Source: Allobaculum sp. (GTDB lineage Bacteria; Bacillota_I; Bacilli_A; Erysipelotrichales; Erysipelotrichaceae). From it: DNA of 5,893 nucleotides. The stretch is from assembly GCA_014803815.1 (NCBI GenBank), contig JAAVAY010000099.1, forward strand, positions 1 to 5,893, written 5' to 3'. A model generated the notes under the pieces. That model ran no database searches, was not told the DNA's origin, and saw only the letters and a list, made by a program, of their open reading frames with translations. Within the stretch, counting starts at the first letter, position 1. The number at the start of each line of letters is the position of its first letter. Below are positions 5,741 through 5,893 of this stretch, piece after piece. Made by a program: the position numbers and the translations under genes.

Positions 5741-5893
5741 TTAAAGCTCCAAAGTAAAACCATGAAAAATCCCCTTAAAAGATTCCAACCACGCTCTCAA
5801 AGACTTTTCGTTTTTAGAAGAAAAATTAGACTCAAACCAATCTGTCAAGTCAAAAAGAGGAATAGATCGACAATTTGGAGTTAGTCTGCCAAA
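5741..5893 (-). CDS. Possible C-terminal end of an unidentified protein, cut by window edge
   Basis: The minus strand is open from the right edge for 50 codons to a TAA at 5741-5743; the other two minus frames hit stops within the first 45 bases. The translation has a protein-like mix, including IPLFDLTDWFESNF (residues 11-24) and SLRAWLESFKG (31-41), with two Trp and many Phe. I do not recognise it. It is more AT-rich than the genes to its left, and a good sigma-A-like promoter lies inside it, both of which weaken the case for coding. In AT-rich DNA an open frame of this length can occur by chance. If real, it is the 3' end of a gene read in the same direction as the foldase pair, perhaps ended by the weak hairpin near 5680. 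Confidence 0.3.
   Translation of the reverse strand, partial: FGRLTPNCRSIPLFDLTDWFESNFSSKNEKSLRAWLESFKGIFHGFTLEL
5825..5853 (-). promoter_or_regulatory. Sigma-A-like promoter candidate for the foldase gene pair
   Basis: Minus-strand TTGACT (5848-5853) and TCTAAT (5825-5830) each match the vegetative consensus at 5 of 6 positions, with an exact 17-bp spacer. Transcription would start near 5818 and give a leader of about 240 nt before the ATG at 5579. It is the best promoter match I found upstream of the foldase genes, although it falls inside a possible upstream reading frame. Confidence 0.45.

Noticed and set aside
5762..5884. A 40-codon plus-strand frame starting MKNPLKRF
   Set aside because: No ribosome-binding site, very basic composition, and antisense to a more protein-like frame; probably chance.
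1..5893. tRNA, rRNA, CRISPR array, insertion sequence or phage features
   Set aside because: No spaced direct repeats, transposase motifs, terminal inverted repeats or cloverleaf-like sequence were seen on reading both strands.

Overview
The window carries two leftward (minus-strand) transcription units. It looks like chromosomal DNA of a low-to-moderate GC Bacillota. The sufC-sufD-sufS-sufU order, the SufU scaffold and the paired PrsA-like proteins would suit an Erysipelotrichia-type lineage, but that placement is inference from gene order and protein style, not from a marker gene.

Right half (about 3456-5893). From right to left: the end of an unidentified open frame (5741-5893, uncertain); a good sigma-A-like promoter (5825-5853) inside it; a leader of roughly 240 nt with a weak hairpin-plus-T element; and two nearly abutting genes for extracytoplasmic parvulin/PrsA-like folding factors. 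The first (4404-5579) is anchored by an N-terminal membrane segment and has a Ser/Thr/Ala-rich tail. The second (3497-4402) is a lipoprotein. Both lack hallmark parvulin residues, so they may act as chaperones rather than as active prolyl isomerases. A perfect 8-bp hairpin terminator (3457-3490) ends the unit.

Left half (1-3237). This is a SUF iron-sulfur cluster assembly operon read right to left: sufC (ATPase), sufD (unusually short), sufS (cysteine desulfurase) and sufU (sulfur acceptor, cut by the window edge). sufB is expected just beyond the left edge. The genes are packed with 10-12 bp gaps or a short overlap. SufS takes sulfur from cysteine, SufU relays it, and SufC and SufD, with SufB, assemble the cluster. 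A 259-bp intergenic region separates the two units and holds the terminator, interlocked inverted repeats and only weak promoter candidates for suf.

The most interesting signal is in front of the membrane-anchored PrsA-like gene. Its ATG has no adjacent Shine-Dalgarno, yet a strong one (AAAGGAGAG, 5623-5631) lies upstream of a perfect 8-bp hairpin (5586-5622). Folding that hairpin would bring the site to about 8 nt from the ATG. Competing pairings could hide the same site, so the element could work as a translational switch.
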